Below are positions 7,126 through 15,259 of a stretch of 64,000 bases of DNA, piece after piece. The notes under the pieces were generated by a model. That model made no database searches and had not been told where the DNA came from. It was given only the letters and a program-made list of their open reading frames with translations. This stretch comes from Methyloligella sp050110875 (GTDB lineage Bacteria > Pseudomonadota > Alphaproteobacteria > Rhizobiales > Methyloligellaceae). Within the stretch, counting starts at the first letter, position 1. Each line of letters opens with the position of its first letter. A program made the translations under genes and the position numbers. The DNA lies in the NCBI GenBank assembly GCA_050110875.1, contig CP188828.1:310001-374000 (forward strand), in the 5' to 3' direction.

Positions 7126-7749
7126 CTAATGGGAAGACGGGCTGGGGACGCCGTCGGGTCTCAGCTCGGCCGCGGACAGGCCTTTCGGCCCCTGGCCGTA
7201 GCGGACCTGAACGATCTGGCCCGGGCGAAGCTCGGTGAAGCCGAAGCGGCGCAAGGTCTCCATATGCACGAAGATGTCCGAGGTCTGCGGCCCCCGGGTG
7301 AGGAAGCCGAAGCCGCGCTGACGATTGAACCATTTGACCACCGCGCGTTCCCAGTCGCTTTCAGGAACGACGGAGGCGTGGGTCCGTTCCGGCAGCTGAG
7401 ACGGATGCACCGCCGTGGATTCGTCCATCGTGATAATGCGTAACGCCTGCAGGCCCTTATCGCGACGGGCTGCCTCGCAGACGACGCGCGTGCCCTCGTA
7501 AGCGGTCTGATAGTTGTCGCGGCGCAGGCAGCTCACGTGAAGCAGCACGTCGGGCATGTCACCGTCTGGCACGATGAAGCCATAACCCTTTGATGCGTCA
7601 AACCATTTGATTGCGCCGGAGACTTCAATGACCTCGACCGCCGGTTCTTCTTCTTCTCGGCTGTGGTCCTCTGGTTGTGGCGATTCCTTCGCCCGCATAG
7701 CCGCACTCCCCCGCTTGTACTTGGCTATCCGATCAGCCGACATCCGCAC
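7126..7749 (-). CDS. cold shock protein with two CSD domains
   Basis: 207 aa, about three times a single-domain Csp. The N-terminal cold shock domain (about 43-107) carries GAIKWFDASKGYGFIVPD, and the C-terminal one (about 138-200) carries AVVKWFNRQRGFGFLTRG and DIFVHMETL. Both have the RNP1-like K-G-[FY]-G-F-[IL] motif that binds single-stranded nucleic acid. Double-CSD proteins are typical of alphaproteobacteria such as Caulobacter CspC/CspD, where some act in stationary phase rather than cold. ATGs at 7749 and 7743 are both possible starts. Probably cotranscribed with the DUF192 gene. Confidence 0.92.
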   Translation of the reverse strand: MRMSADRIAKYKRGSAAMRAKESPQPEDHSREEEEPAVEVIEVSGAIKWFDASKGYGFIVPDGDMPDVLLHVSCLRRDNYQTAYEGTRVVCEAARRDKGLQALRIITMDESTAVHPSQLPERTHASVVPESDWERAVVKWFNRQRGFGFLTRGPQTSDIFVHMETLRRFGFTELRPGQIVQVRYGQGPKGLSAAELRPDGVPSPSSH

Positions 7750-8152
7750 GAATCAGCCAATCTCACCTTGGGCGAACATAGCATCGGGTCTTCCCGAGGC
7801 CAGTGAAAAATCCTTGAGAATCTTAGCTTCTCCACAAAAGCTCGGCGAGTTCCGAGATGCCCCGAAGGTTTCAATTTAAGCGCATGATCGGCAAGCGATA
7901 TCGCCGCTTCCGAGGCGCTTTGAGTGGATTTTCGGCGTCGACCGGGACGTGATCACGGCAGGGCTGCAAATGCCTCTATCACCATGTAAATTTCCATTTG
8001 GGCATGGGCGAGCGGCATTCATCGGTCGAATTGTGGATGTTGTGCAACAATCGTTGCGGAATCGCCCTTAGGGTACGTTCCAGACCGATTTGGACAGAAT
8101 CACACCGCCGGCGCATCGCCGGAACGGAAGCGACCAGACTAGGAGGAGACCC
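7750..8152. other. 403-bp intergenic region between divergent csp and gloA
   Basis: No credible gene. It must hold the csp promoter and 5' leader on the left and the gloA promoter on the right. Visible items are a 10-bp palindrome GCGATATCGC at 7895-7904, a 6-bp hairpin CCGGCG-CAT-CGCCGG at 8108-8122, and the gloA ribosome-binding site AGGAGGAG just before 8153. I cannot assign promoter hexamers with confidence. Confidence 0.5.
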
Positions 8153-8572
8153 ATGAAATATCTGCACACCATGGTGCGCGTTTCCGATCTCGACGAATCC
8201 CTCGATTTCTTCTGCAACAAGCTCGGGCTGAAGGAGACGCGGCGGAAGGAGAGCGAGAAAGGCCGCTTCACGCTGATCTATCTGGCGGCGCCGGAGGACG
8301 AGGAGGCGGAGCTGGAGCTCACCTATAACTGGGATCCGGAGGAGTATTCGGGAGGGCGGAATTTCGGCCACCTCGCCTATCAGGTCGACGATATCTACGC
8401 GACCTGCGAGAAGCTGCAGGCGAACGGGGTGACCATCAACCGGCCGCCGCGGGACGGCTATATGGCCTTCATCCGCTCGCCCGACGGCATCTCCATCGAG
8501 CTCCTGCAGAAGGGCAAGCCCATGCGGCCCCAGGAGCCCTGGGCGTCCATGGAAAATACGGGAAGCTGGTAG
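8153..8572 (+). CDS. gloA: lactoylglutathione lyase (glyoxalase I)
   Basis: 139 aa of the VOC superfamily. It isomerises the hemithioacetal of methylglyoxal and glutathione to S-lactoylglutathione, a cytosolic detoxification step. Metal-ligand positions are visible: His5 (LHTMVRV), Glu in LELTYNW, His in FGHLAYQVDD and Glu in GISIELLQ. Length and motifs match the short bacterial (E. coli-like, Ni-type) enzyme. The start is fixed by an AGGAGGAG Shine-Dalgarno; the reading frame is open further upstream but without family similarity. Confidence 0.93.
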   Translation: MKYLHTMVRVSDLDESLDFFCNKLGLKETRRKESEKGRFTLIYLAAPEDEEAELELTYNWDPEEYSGGRNFGHLAYQVDDIYATCEKLQANGVTINRPPRDGYMAFIRSPDGISIELLQKGKPMRPQEPWASMENTGSW

Positions 8573-8591
8573 GAAAGCCCGAGCGGGCGGG

Positions 8592-8666
8592 TGGCACCCC
8601 CTAGGGGAATCGAACCCCTGTTTCCAGGTTGAAAACCTGGCGTCCTAACCGTTAGACGAAGGGGGC
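8592..8666 (-). tRNA. tRNA-Glu(TTC)
   Basis: 75 nt with encoded CCA. The acceptor GCCCCCT pairs with AGGGGGT (G1-T72 wobble). The anticodon loop TTTTCAA lies between CCAGG and CCTGG (anticodon TTC), and the T arm is AGGGGTTCGATTCCCCT. Confidence 0.94.
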
Positions 8667-8811
8667 GTGCCGTCCGCGCCGGCCATCAGCGCTGGGCTTG
8701 GCGCCCGGCCGCGGCTCAAGGGTGCCCATATAGAAAACTTAGGCCGCTCCCGCAAGCGCACATCGCGCGGTTTTTCCGTCAAGAAGCGGCGATTTTCGTC
8801 TGCGCAGGCCT

Positions 8812-10653
8812 CTATCGGGGCTCCGCGGCGTCCTCAATGGTCAGCTCGACGGTCTCGCGGCCCTGCCAGCGATTGATTCGAAGGTGGCCTGCCACGTGGA
8901 GCGGCCGGCCCTCGGCTTCCAGCATCAGCTTGCCCAGCGGCGTCTCGGCCACCCGGAACGCGCAGGCGTCGAGCCGCGTGCCGTCGGGGCTCTGGAGCTG
9001 GCAGCGGATATGGCTGCCCTTCATGAGCCGGATGCCGGTCACGCGATGGGCGGGAAAGACGAAGCGGGGCCTTGGATGGCCCATGCCGAAGGGGCCCGCC
9101 TGCTCGAGCAAGGCCAGAAGCTCCGTGGTGGCGCCAGAAGCGCTCAGAGCGCCGTCCAGCAGCATCTGACGTGCCTCGTCGGCGGCTGCGACGCCGTCGG
9201 CAAATGCGGCGCTCAGCGTGCCCTCAAACAGCGAGAGGCGGTCGCGGGCCAGGGCGAAGCCGGCCGCCATGGCATGACCGCCGCCCTTGGCCAGTATCCC
9301 CTGCTCCACGCACCCGCGGATCGCGCGGCCGAGATCGACGCCGGGAATCGAACGTCCGGAGCCGGTCCCCTCGCCCGCCTCGTCCCAGGCGATCACCAGG
9401 GCCGGGCGGGCGAAACGGTCGGTCACCCGGCTGGCCACGAGGCCGAGCAGCCCCTTATGCCAGCCATCGCCATGGACGATGAGAAGCGGCCGGGCGGGAT
9501 CTTGCTCCAGCGCGGCCTCGGCAATCGCGAAGGCTTCCTGGAGCATGCGATCCTCGATGGCCTTCCGCTCTCCATTCAAGGCTTCCAGCTTGTCGGCGAA
9601 GCTCCGGGCCTCGACGTCGTCATCGGTGCACAGCAGCGCCGTTCCAAGGCCGGAGAACCCGGTTCGGCCGCCGGCATTGATGCGCGGTCCCAGCACGAAG
9701 CCGAGGGTGTAGCAGCTCGGCGCCGCGTCGATCCGTGCCACGTCGGCGAGTGCGCGCAGGCCCGGATTCTGGCGGAGCCTCAAAACTTTGAGGCCTTGGG
9801 CCACGAAGGCCCTGTTCACGCCCGTGAGGGGCACGACATCGCAGATGGTGGCCAGTGCGACGAGATCGAGAAAGTTCAGAAGATCGGGCTCGGCCGTCTC
9901 GCCATAGGCGCCCGATTGGCGAAGCTGACGGGTGACGGTAACGAGAAACAGGAAGACGACGCCGGCTGCGGCGAGATGGCCTTGGCCCGAAATGTCGTCC
10001 TCCCGGTTCGGGTTCACCACGGCGAAGGCCTCGGGCAAAGTCTCGCCGGCCTGGTGATGGTCGAGCACGATCACGTCGGCCCCTGCCCGGTTGGCGGCCG
10101 CGATGGGCCCATGGGCCGCGGTGCCGCAATCGACGGTGAGGATCAGCCTTGCGCCCTCTTCGCAGAGGCCCCGCATGGCGCCTTCGGACGGGCCATAGCC
10201 TTCCGTCAGCCGGTCGGGGACGTAATGGGCCGCCTCGCGACCATGGTGGCGCAGAAAGCGTTGGATCAGGGCGATGGAGCAGGCGCCGTCCACGTCGTAA
10301 TCGCCGAAAATGGCGATAGGCTCGTCGTCGCGCAGGGCTTTGACGAAGCGAGATGCCGCCTTCTCCATATCCTGCAAGCCGGCAGGATCGGCCATCAGGG
10401 TCCGCAAGGTCGGGTTGAAGAAATCGGCGACAGTGTTGGGCTCGGCGCCGCGGGCGGCCAGCACGCGTCCGAGAATCTCGGGCAAGCCGTTCTGCTGGGC
10501 GATGGCCGTGGCGAGGTGCTCTCGAGCGGGGGCGAGCCGGGGCAGCCAGCGCCGCCCATTGACGGACCGCGCAACGCCCAAGAAGGCGGCGTCCGTATCC
10601 TCTTCTGTAAATCCAGCTGGTTCGGGCAAGGCTTCGCCCATTCGGTCACCCAC
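8812..10653 (-). CDS. recJ: single-stranded-DNA-specific exonuclease RecJ
   Basis: 613 aa. The DHH phosphoesterase domain has the DYDVDGACS motif (near residue 98) and DHHQAGE (near 197). A DHHA1 domain with GSGRSIPGVDLGRAIRGC and the GGHAMAAGF motif follows, then a C-terminal OB-like domain. The 5'-3' exonuclease acts in RecF-pathway recombination, base-excision and mismatch repair. It lies downstream of glpX and hom on the same strand, a gene order seen in many alphaproteobacteria, though the 53-bp gap to glpX allows its own promoter. No SOS box is seen. Confidence 0.95.
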   Translation of the reverse strand: MGDRMGEALPEPAGFTEEDTDAAFLGVARSVNGRRWLPRLAPAREHLATAIAQQNGLPEILGRVLAARGAEPNTVADFFNPTLRTLMADPAGLQDMEKAASRFVKALRDDEPIAIFGDYDVDGACSIALIQRFLRHHGREAAHYVPDRLTEGYGPSEGAMRGLCEEGARLILTVDCGTAAHGPIAAANRAGADVIVLDHHQAGETLPEAFAVVNPNREDDISGQGHLAAAGVVFLFLVTVTRQLRQSGAYGETAEPDLLNFLDLVALATICDVVPLTGVNRAFVAQGLKVLRLRQNPGLRALADVARIDAAPSCYTLGFVLGPRINAGGRTGFSGLGTALLCTDDDVEARSFADKLEALNGERKAIEDRMLQEAFAIAEAALEQDPARPLLIVHGDGWHKGLLGLVASRVTDRFARPALVIAWDEAGEGTGSGRSIPGVDLGRAIRGCVEQGILAKGGGHAMAAGFALARDRLSLFEGTLSAAFADGVAAADEARQMLLDGALSASGATTELLALLEQAGPFGMGHPRPRFVFPAHRVTGIRLMKGSHIRCQLQSPDGTRLDACAFRVAETPLGKLMLEAEGRPLHVAGHLRINRWQGRETVELTIEDAAEPR

Positions 10654-10706
10654 TCACGCCGTGCCGGACGCAAAGCCCGGAACGCTCCTTCACGAAAGCG
10701 GCGAGC

Positions 10707-11720
10707 TTAGCCGATTCGGCCCGGATTCCTCGGGGTTGTGCGCCCGCCGCCATTGCGGCGCTCGGTACGGACCCAGCGGGTCGTCTCGTTGATGGAGCGC
10801 ATGACCACCGTATGGGTGATCACGGTGCGTGGGGTGAAACGCACGCCTTCCAGGAACGAGCCGGAGGTGATGCCGGTCGCGGCGAAGCAGACATCGCCGG
10901 AGGCCATATCGGCGAGCCGGTATTTTCGATTGATATCCTCGATCTCGGCGATGCGGGCGCGTTCGCGCTGCTGATCGTTGGCCGGATAAAGCCGGCCCTG
11001 CATTTGACCGCCGATACAGGCGAGAGCCGCAGCGGCGAGCACCCCCTCATGAGCACCGCCGATGCCCATATAGACGTCGATGCCCGTAGCGCGGGTGGCC
11101 GTGGTGTGGATGACGCCGGCGATATCGCCGTCGCCGATGAGCCGGAGCGCGGCGCCTGTGGCACGGATCTCCTCGATCAGCTTCGCATGGCGCGGACGAT
11201 CGAGGACGCAAGCGGTCAGGCTCTCCACAGGCACGCCTTTGGCGTCGGCCAGACGATTCAAATTTTCCGCCGGGGTGGCGTCGAGATCGACGACGTCTTC
11301 CTCGTAGCCGGGGCCGATGGCGATCTTGTTCATGTAGATCGCAGGCACTTCGAGCAGATCGCCCCGCTTGGCGACGGCGATCACGGACATGGCGTTGGGC
11401 AGCGCCTTGGCGCAGACGGTCGTGCCTTCCAGAACGTCGATGGCGATATCGACCTCGAGGCCGTTGTTGGGATCGCCGACCTTCTGACCGGTATAGAGCC
11501 GGTCGGTCTCGTCCTCATCCCCTTCGCCGACCACGACCACGCCGTTGGCCGGAAGCCAGCCCAGCGCATCCTGCCCTGCCTCGACGGCGGCGTTGTCGGC
11601 GGCCGCCTCGTCGCCGCGTCCGCGCCAGCGCGCAGCCGCGATCGCGGCGGCCTCGGTCACCGAGGCAATATCGAGTGTTATCGTGGAACCGGCTTCTTCC
11701 GGCTTCGATGACGGCAACAT
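10707..11720 (-). CDS. glpX: class II fructose-1,6-bisphosphatase
   Basis: 337 aa. GlpX signatures are RVTEAAA-like VTEAAAIAAARWRGRGDE, the metal-binding VVGEGDEDET and later IDVLEGTT, GGAHEGVLAAAAL and the C-terminal SLEGVRF-like segment. It converts fructose-1,6-bisphosphate to fructose-6-phosphate in gluconeogenesis. In alphaproteobacteria it commonly sits between hom and recJ, as here. The residues after the core (GRTTPRNPGRIG) form a short disordered tail. Confidence 0.95.
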   Translation of the reverse strand: MLPSSKPEEAGSTITLDIASVTEAAAIAAARWRGRGDEAAADNAAVEAGQDALGWLPANGVVVVGEGDEDETDRLYTGQKVGDPNNGLEVDIAIDVLEGTTVCAKALPNAMSVIAVAKRGDLLEVPAIYMNKIAIGPGYEEDVVDLDATPAENLNRLADAKGVPVESLTACVLDRPRHAKLIEEIRATGAALRLIGDGDIAGVIHTTATRATGIDVYMGIGGAHEGVLAAAALACIGGQMQGRLYPANDQQRERARIAEIEDINRKYRLADMASGDVCFAATGITSGSFLEGVRFTPRTVITHTVVMRSINETTRWVRTERRNGGGRTTPRNPGRIG

Positions 11721-11788
11721 AGCCGCAGTCCTCCCTCCCCATGGCCTCTTCTTTATCTTAGCGGCCGAAGGTGATTCTTACGCGACTA

Positions 11789-13114
11789 CTATAGACTCTC
11801 GATGCGTATCATTTGTGGTTTCGCGACCACATGCCCGTCTCCTTCGATCGCCGCAAGAGCTTTTTGAATCGCCGCTTCGGTCGTCTCATGGGTGATCATA
11901 ACCACATCGACGGGCCCCGTGGGCTCCTCGCCATCGTCCACACCGGGAATATCGGTGCGCTGACGATGCTGGACGATGCTTTCCAGGGAGATGTTCTGTT
12001 CCGCCATCCGCGTGGCAATCCCGGCGATGACGCCGATCTGATCGTGCACGGTCAGGCGAAGATAGTAGCTGCCCGCATGGATGCCCATCTCGGAGCGGCG
12101 GCACGGTTTGAGGTTTTCCGCCCTGGTCGCGAAAGGCGCGAAGATGTGGCCGCGGGCGAGCTCGATGATGTCGCTCATCACGGCCGATGCGGTCGGGCCG
12201 GCCCCGGCCCCCTGGCCGCTCAGCATGACGTCCTCGACGAAGTCCCCTTCGATGAGCACGCAGTTCTGAGCGCCGAAGGTCTCGGCGATGGGCGTATGCT
12301 TGGCGACCATGGCCGGATGCACCCGCTGCTCGATGCCGCTTTCGGTCGCGGCCGCGACACCCAGCAGCTTCAGCCTGTATCCCAGCCGCTCGGCCGCCTC
12401 GATATCCGCCGCCGCGATGCGGTCGATGCCTTCCACATAGATCTGGTCGAACGCGGTCTCGACGCCGAAAGCCAGGCTCGTCAGGAGGGCGAGCTTATGG
12501 GCGCTGTCGAAGCCGCCGATATCGAAGGTCGGATCGGCCTCGGCGAAGCCCTTCTCTTGCGCATCCTTCAAGGCGTCCTCGAAGGTGGCGCCCTCCTCCT
12601 GCATCAAGGTGAGGATATAGTTGCAGGTGCCGTTGAGGATGCCGTAGACGCGGGTGATGTCGTTGCCTTGCAGGCTTTCGCGCATCACCTTGACGACGGG
12701 AATGCCGCCGGCGACGGCCGCCTCGAAATTGAGAGCGACATTGTTCGCCTCCGCCAGCTTGGCGAGGGCGACGCCGTGATGGGCGAGCAGCGCCTTATTG
12801 GCGGTCACCACATGCTTTCCGGCCTTGAGGGCGGCCTCGACGGCTTCCTTGGGGATTCCCTCCTCGCCGCCCATAAGCTCGACAAAGACGTCGATCTCGG
12901 GGTCTTGCGCGAGGGCGATCGGATCGTCGACCCAGCGATAGCTGTCGGTATCCGCATCCCGCTTCTTGTTGCGATTGCGGGCAGAGATGGCGAGCACTTC
13001 GACCGGCCGTCCGGTCCGGGCGGCGATCTGATCGGCATGGGTGTCGATCAACCGCAGAACGCCTGCACCGACCGTGCCGAGGCCGGCCAGGCCCAATTTC
13101 AAAGAATCCGGCAT
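11789..13114 (-). CDS. hom: homoserine dehydrogenase
   Basis: 441 aa. An NAD(P)-binding Rossmann fold opens with GLAGLGTVGAGVL. The catalytic domain has GILNGTCNYILT, a C-terminal ACT domain begins near residue 355 (YYLRLTVHDQIGVIAGI), and the active-site Lys is likely in the FDIGGFDSAHKLALL segment. It reduces aspartate semialdehyde to homoserine for Thr and Met synthesis; the ACT domain suggests feedback control by threonine. The aminotransferase gene ends eight bases upstream of this start, so they are cotranscribed. Confidence 0.96.
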   Translation of the reverse strand: MPDSLKLGLAGLGTVGAGVLRLIDTHADQIAARTGRPVEVLAISARNRNKKRDADTDSYRWVDDPIALAQDPEIDVFVELMGGEEGIPKEAVEAALKAGKHVVTANKALLAHHGVALAKLAEANNVALNFEAAVAGGIPVVKVMRESLQGNDITRVYGILNGTCNYILTLMQEEGATFEDALKDAQEKGFAEADPTFDIGGFDSAHKLALLTSLAFGVETAFDQIYVEGIDRIAAADIEAAERLGYRLKLLGVAAATESGIEQRVHPAMVAKHTPIAETFGAQNCVLIEGDFVEDVMLSGQGAGAGPTASAVMSDIIELARGHIFAPFATRAENLKPCRRSEMGIHAGSYYLRLTVHDQIGVIAGIATRMAEQNISLESIVQHRQRTDIPGVDDGEEPTGPVDVVMITHETTEAAIQKALAAIEGDGHVVAKPQMIRIESL

Positions 13115-13122
13115 GAATAAAA

Positions 13123-14355
13123 CTAGAGCGCGCGATTGGCGTTGGACTTAATCGGGATCACGTTATGCAGGGCGTTTTCCGAATCTGAAAGCAATTTCCG
13201 AATATTGCGGGCCGCTTGGCGGGTCCGCTGCTCGTTCTCGACAAGCGCGATGCGCACATGCCCTTCGCCATATTCGCCGAAACCGATACCCGGCGACACG
13301 GCGACACCCGCCTTCTCCAACAGCAATTTGGAGAATTCCAGGGATCCCATATGGGCGAAGATCTCCGGGATGGGCGCCCAAGCGAACATGGTGGCCGGCG
13401 GAGTCGGAATATGCCAGCCGGCGCGGCCGATGGAATCGACCAGGCAGTCCCGGCGGCTCTTATAGATGGCGCGGATCTCGTCGACGCAATCCTGCGGGCC
13501 GTTCAGCGCTGCGGTGGCCGCCACCTGGATCGGCGTGAAGGCGCCGTAATCGAGATAGGATTTGACCCGGGTCAGCGCCTGGATCAGCCGTTCGTTGCCG
13601 ACGGCGAAGCCCATGCGCCAGCCAGGCATGGCGTAGGTCTTCGACAGGCTGGTGAACTCCACCGCGATATCGATGGCGCCTTCGACCTCCAAAATGGAGG
13701 GCGGCGGGTTGTCGTCGAAATAGATCTCCGCATAGGCGAGATCGGAGAGCACGATCAGATCGTGCTTCTTGGCGTAGGCGACGACCTCCTTGTAGAAATC
13801 GAGATCGGCGACCAGCGCGGTGGGGTTCGACGGATAGTTGAGGACAAGCGCCGTCGGCTTCGGCACGGAGTGCTTCACCGCCCGGTCCAGGGAGGTCATG
13901 AAGGTGGAATCGGTCGCTGCCGGCAGATGACGGATCACGCCGCCTGACATGATGAAGCCGAACTCGTGGATCGGATAGGTCGGGTTCGGCACCAGGATGA
14001 CATCGCCCGGCGCGGTGATGGCTTGCGCCATGTTGGCGAAGCCTTCCTTCGAGCCGAGGCTGGCGACAATCTGAGTCTCGGGATTGAGGGCCACGCCAAA
14101 ACGCCGCTGATAGTAAGCGGCTTGGGCGCGCCGGAGCCCCTGAATGCCCTTGGAGGCCGAATAGCGATTGGTGCGCGGATTGCGGACGGTCTCGACAAGC
14201 TTGTCGACGATATGCTGGGGCGTCGGCATATCGGGATTGCCCATGCCGAAATCGATGATGTCCTCGCCCCGGGCGCGCGCGGCGGCCTTGAGCTTGTTGA
14301 CTTGCTCGAAGACGTAAGGCGGGAGCCGCCTGATCCTATGAAAATCGCTGTCCAT
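13123..14355 (-). CDS. class I/II PLP aminotransferase, LL-diaminopimelate aminotransferase/AlaC type
   Basis: 410 aa from ATG 14355, where the conserved MDSDFHRIRRLPPYVF begins; the frame is open 20 codons further. The fold-type I aminotransferase shows the PLP-binding SLSKTYAMPGWRMGF, with the Schiff-base Lys, and GMGNPDMPTP near the N-terminus. In alphaproteobacteria this gene immediately precedes hom and is usually annotated as LL-diaminopimelate aminotransferase. Sequence features also fit the alanine aminotransferase AlaC, and motif reading alone does not separate them. Coupling with hom suggests amino-acid biosynthesis. Confidence 0.85.
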   Translation of the reverse strand: MDSDFHRIRRLPPYVFEQVNKLKAAARARGEDIIDFGMGNPDMPTPQHIVDKLVETVRNPRTNRYSASKGIQGLRRAQAAYYQRRFGVALNPETQIVASLGSKEGFANMAQAITAPGDVILVPNPTYPIHEFGFIMSGGVIRHLPAATDSTFMTSLDRAVKHSVPKPTALVLNYPSNPTALVADLDFYKEVVAYAKKHDLIVLSDLAYAEIYFDDNPPPSILEVEGAIDIAVEFTSLSKTYAMPGWRMGFAVGNERLIQALTRVKSYLDYGAFTPIQVAATAALNGPQDCVDEIRAIYKSRRDCLVDSIGRAGWHIPTPPATMFAWAPIPEIFAHMGSLEFSKLLLEKAGVAVSPGIGFGEYGEGHVRIALVENEQRTRQAARNIRKLLSDSENALHNVIPIKSNANRAL

Positions 14356-14435
14356 GGGTCTCTCACGCTCTCGCGGCGCCTGACCGCTGCTTGGCGTCCA
14401 ACGCTTGGGCATCATACGCCAAATTCTTGAAAAGG

Positions 14436-14663
14436 CTAATTTTTGGCGGCTTCCGCCTGGGCTTGCTCTTTTTGAAGCTCGGCGATGGCGTCCTTCTGCT
14501 CCTTCGCCGTCAGGGTATCGTCATAGCCGCGCATGAGCTCCGAGAAGCGCGGTACGGATACCGAGCTGATGGAATCCGAACAGCCAGCCAGACCGGCCGA
14601 TACGGCGGCGGCCAGGACGAACGGCAATATCTTCTTGGCTGCGCGGCGACGTTCCGTGCTCAT
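14436..14663 (-). CDS. small predicted lipoprotein
   Basis: 75 aa from ATG 14663. A basic N-terminus (MSTERRRAAKK), hydrophobic segment and LAGC lipobox predict cleavage before Cys and lipid anchoring. The mature part is short, Lys/Glu/Ala-rich and probably helical at the C-terminus (KEQKDAIAELQKEQAQAEAAK). No family recognised. Further starts upstream (ATG 14684, TTG 14693) would lengthen the pre-signal region unnaturally. It lies upstream of the aminotransferase gene on the same strand, with an 80-bp gap. Confidence 0.65.
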   Translation of the reverse strand: MSTERRRAAKKILPFVLAAAVSAGLAGCSDSISSVSVPRFSELMRGYDDTLTAKEQKDAIAELQKEQAQAEAAKN

Positions 14664-14947
14664 GAAGGTCTTATCTTCGACCATTTCTATCAAACCCCAA
14701 TGGACTTTTTCTTAACACGCCCCTTTTCAGGACGGAAGCCAAGTAAGGCTCACCTCAGTGGACACGTGACTTATGCTTGAAGAATCAGGTGAGAGAGCGG
14801 TTTTTTCGCAACAAATTTTGCTCCTGGAAAGGCAGGCCGCCTCATTTGCGGGTGATCGAACCTCGCCGAATCGAAATCGCAGGAACATTCGCCCTGCCGG
14901 CCCGTTGACCCTGGCCACCGACCATTGCGGAATGAAAGGGGCCAGAC

Positions 14948-15112
14948 ATGACAAACCGCAATTCTCGGCATGTGAAAGATGGGCGCACCCTCGCGGGACG
15001 CAAGGCACGGCAGGGCGAAATCGTGCTGAAGACCACGCCGATGCGGATCATCTTTCTCGCGGGATTCTTCGGGATCCTGCTGCTTGCTCTCCTTTTTCAG
15101 TGGTATCTCTGA
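14948..15112 (+). CDS. 54-residue single-TM membrane protein
   Basis: An ATG at 14948 preceded by AAAGGGG opens a 54-codon frame ending in TGA. The N-terminal half is basic and polar (RHVKDGRTLAGRKARQGE). The C-terminal half is one strongly hydrophobic helix (IIFLAGFFGILLLALLF) ending in WYL. A similar small conserved protein is, as I recall, widespread in Hyphomicrobiales, sometimes mislabelled as a transporter component. N-in topology is predicted from the positive N-terminus. The good Shine-Dalgarno and clear topology support a real gene. Confidence 0.7.
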   Translation: MTNRNSRHVKDGRTLAGRKARQGEIVLKTTPMRIIFLAGFFGILLLALLFQWYL

Positions 15113-15139
15113 GCCAGGTTTCATCCGATTGACGTCGGG

Positions 15140-15153
15140 TTGAGCTAGCTCAA
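15140..15153. promoter_or_regulatory. 14-bp perfect palindrome upstream of phaC
   Basis: TTGAGCTAGCTCAA is fully self-complementary, 107 bp upstream of the phaC start and 28 bp after the preceding small gene. It could be an operator for the PHA synthase gene. It does not resemble the CTGC-N-GCAG sites described for PhaR. Confidence 0.3.
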
Positions 15154-15259
15154 TCCTGCCGGTCGCGCGGCGAATTGGCCGAGCGGGCTTCAGGCTGGGG
15201 CAAGTTGTCCCTATAGTCTTTCCAAATGGTGAGAATCGGGAGGTGGGCCAGGATCGGCT

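Noticed and set aside
6617..7333. 238-residue version of the DUF192 protein
   Set aside because: The added N-terminal residues overlap the cold shock gene on the same strand in another frame and are Arg/Pro-rich shadow sequence; the signal peptide begins near 7108.
7895..7904. GCGATATCGC palindrome before the cold shock gene
   Set aside because: A 10-bp palindrome in a GC-rich genome is expected by chance, and it is not placed next to recognisable promoter hexamers.
8884..10710. 608-codon open frame on the plus strand over recJ
   Set aside because: Antisense to a clear recJ gene; such long frames are a by-product of GC-rich codon use. No family motifs are seen in it.
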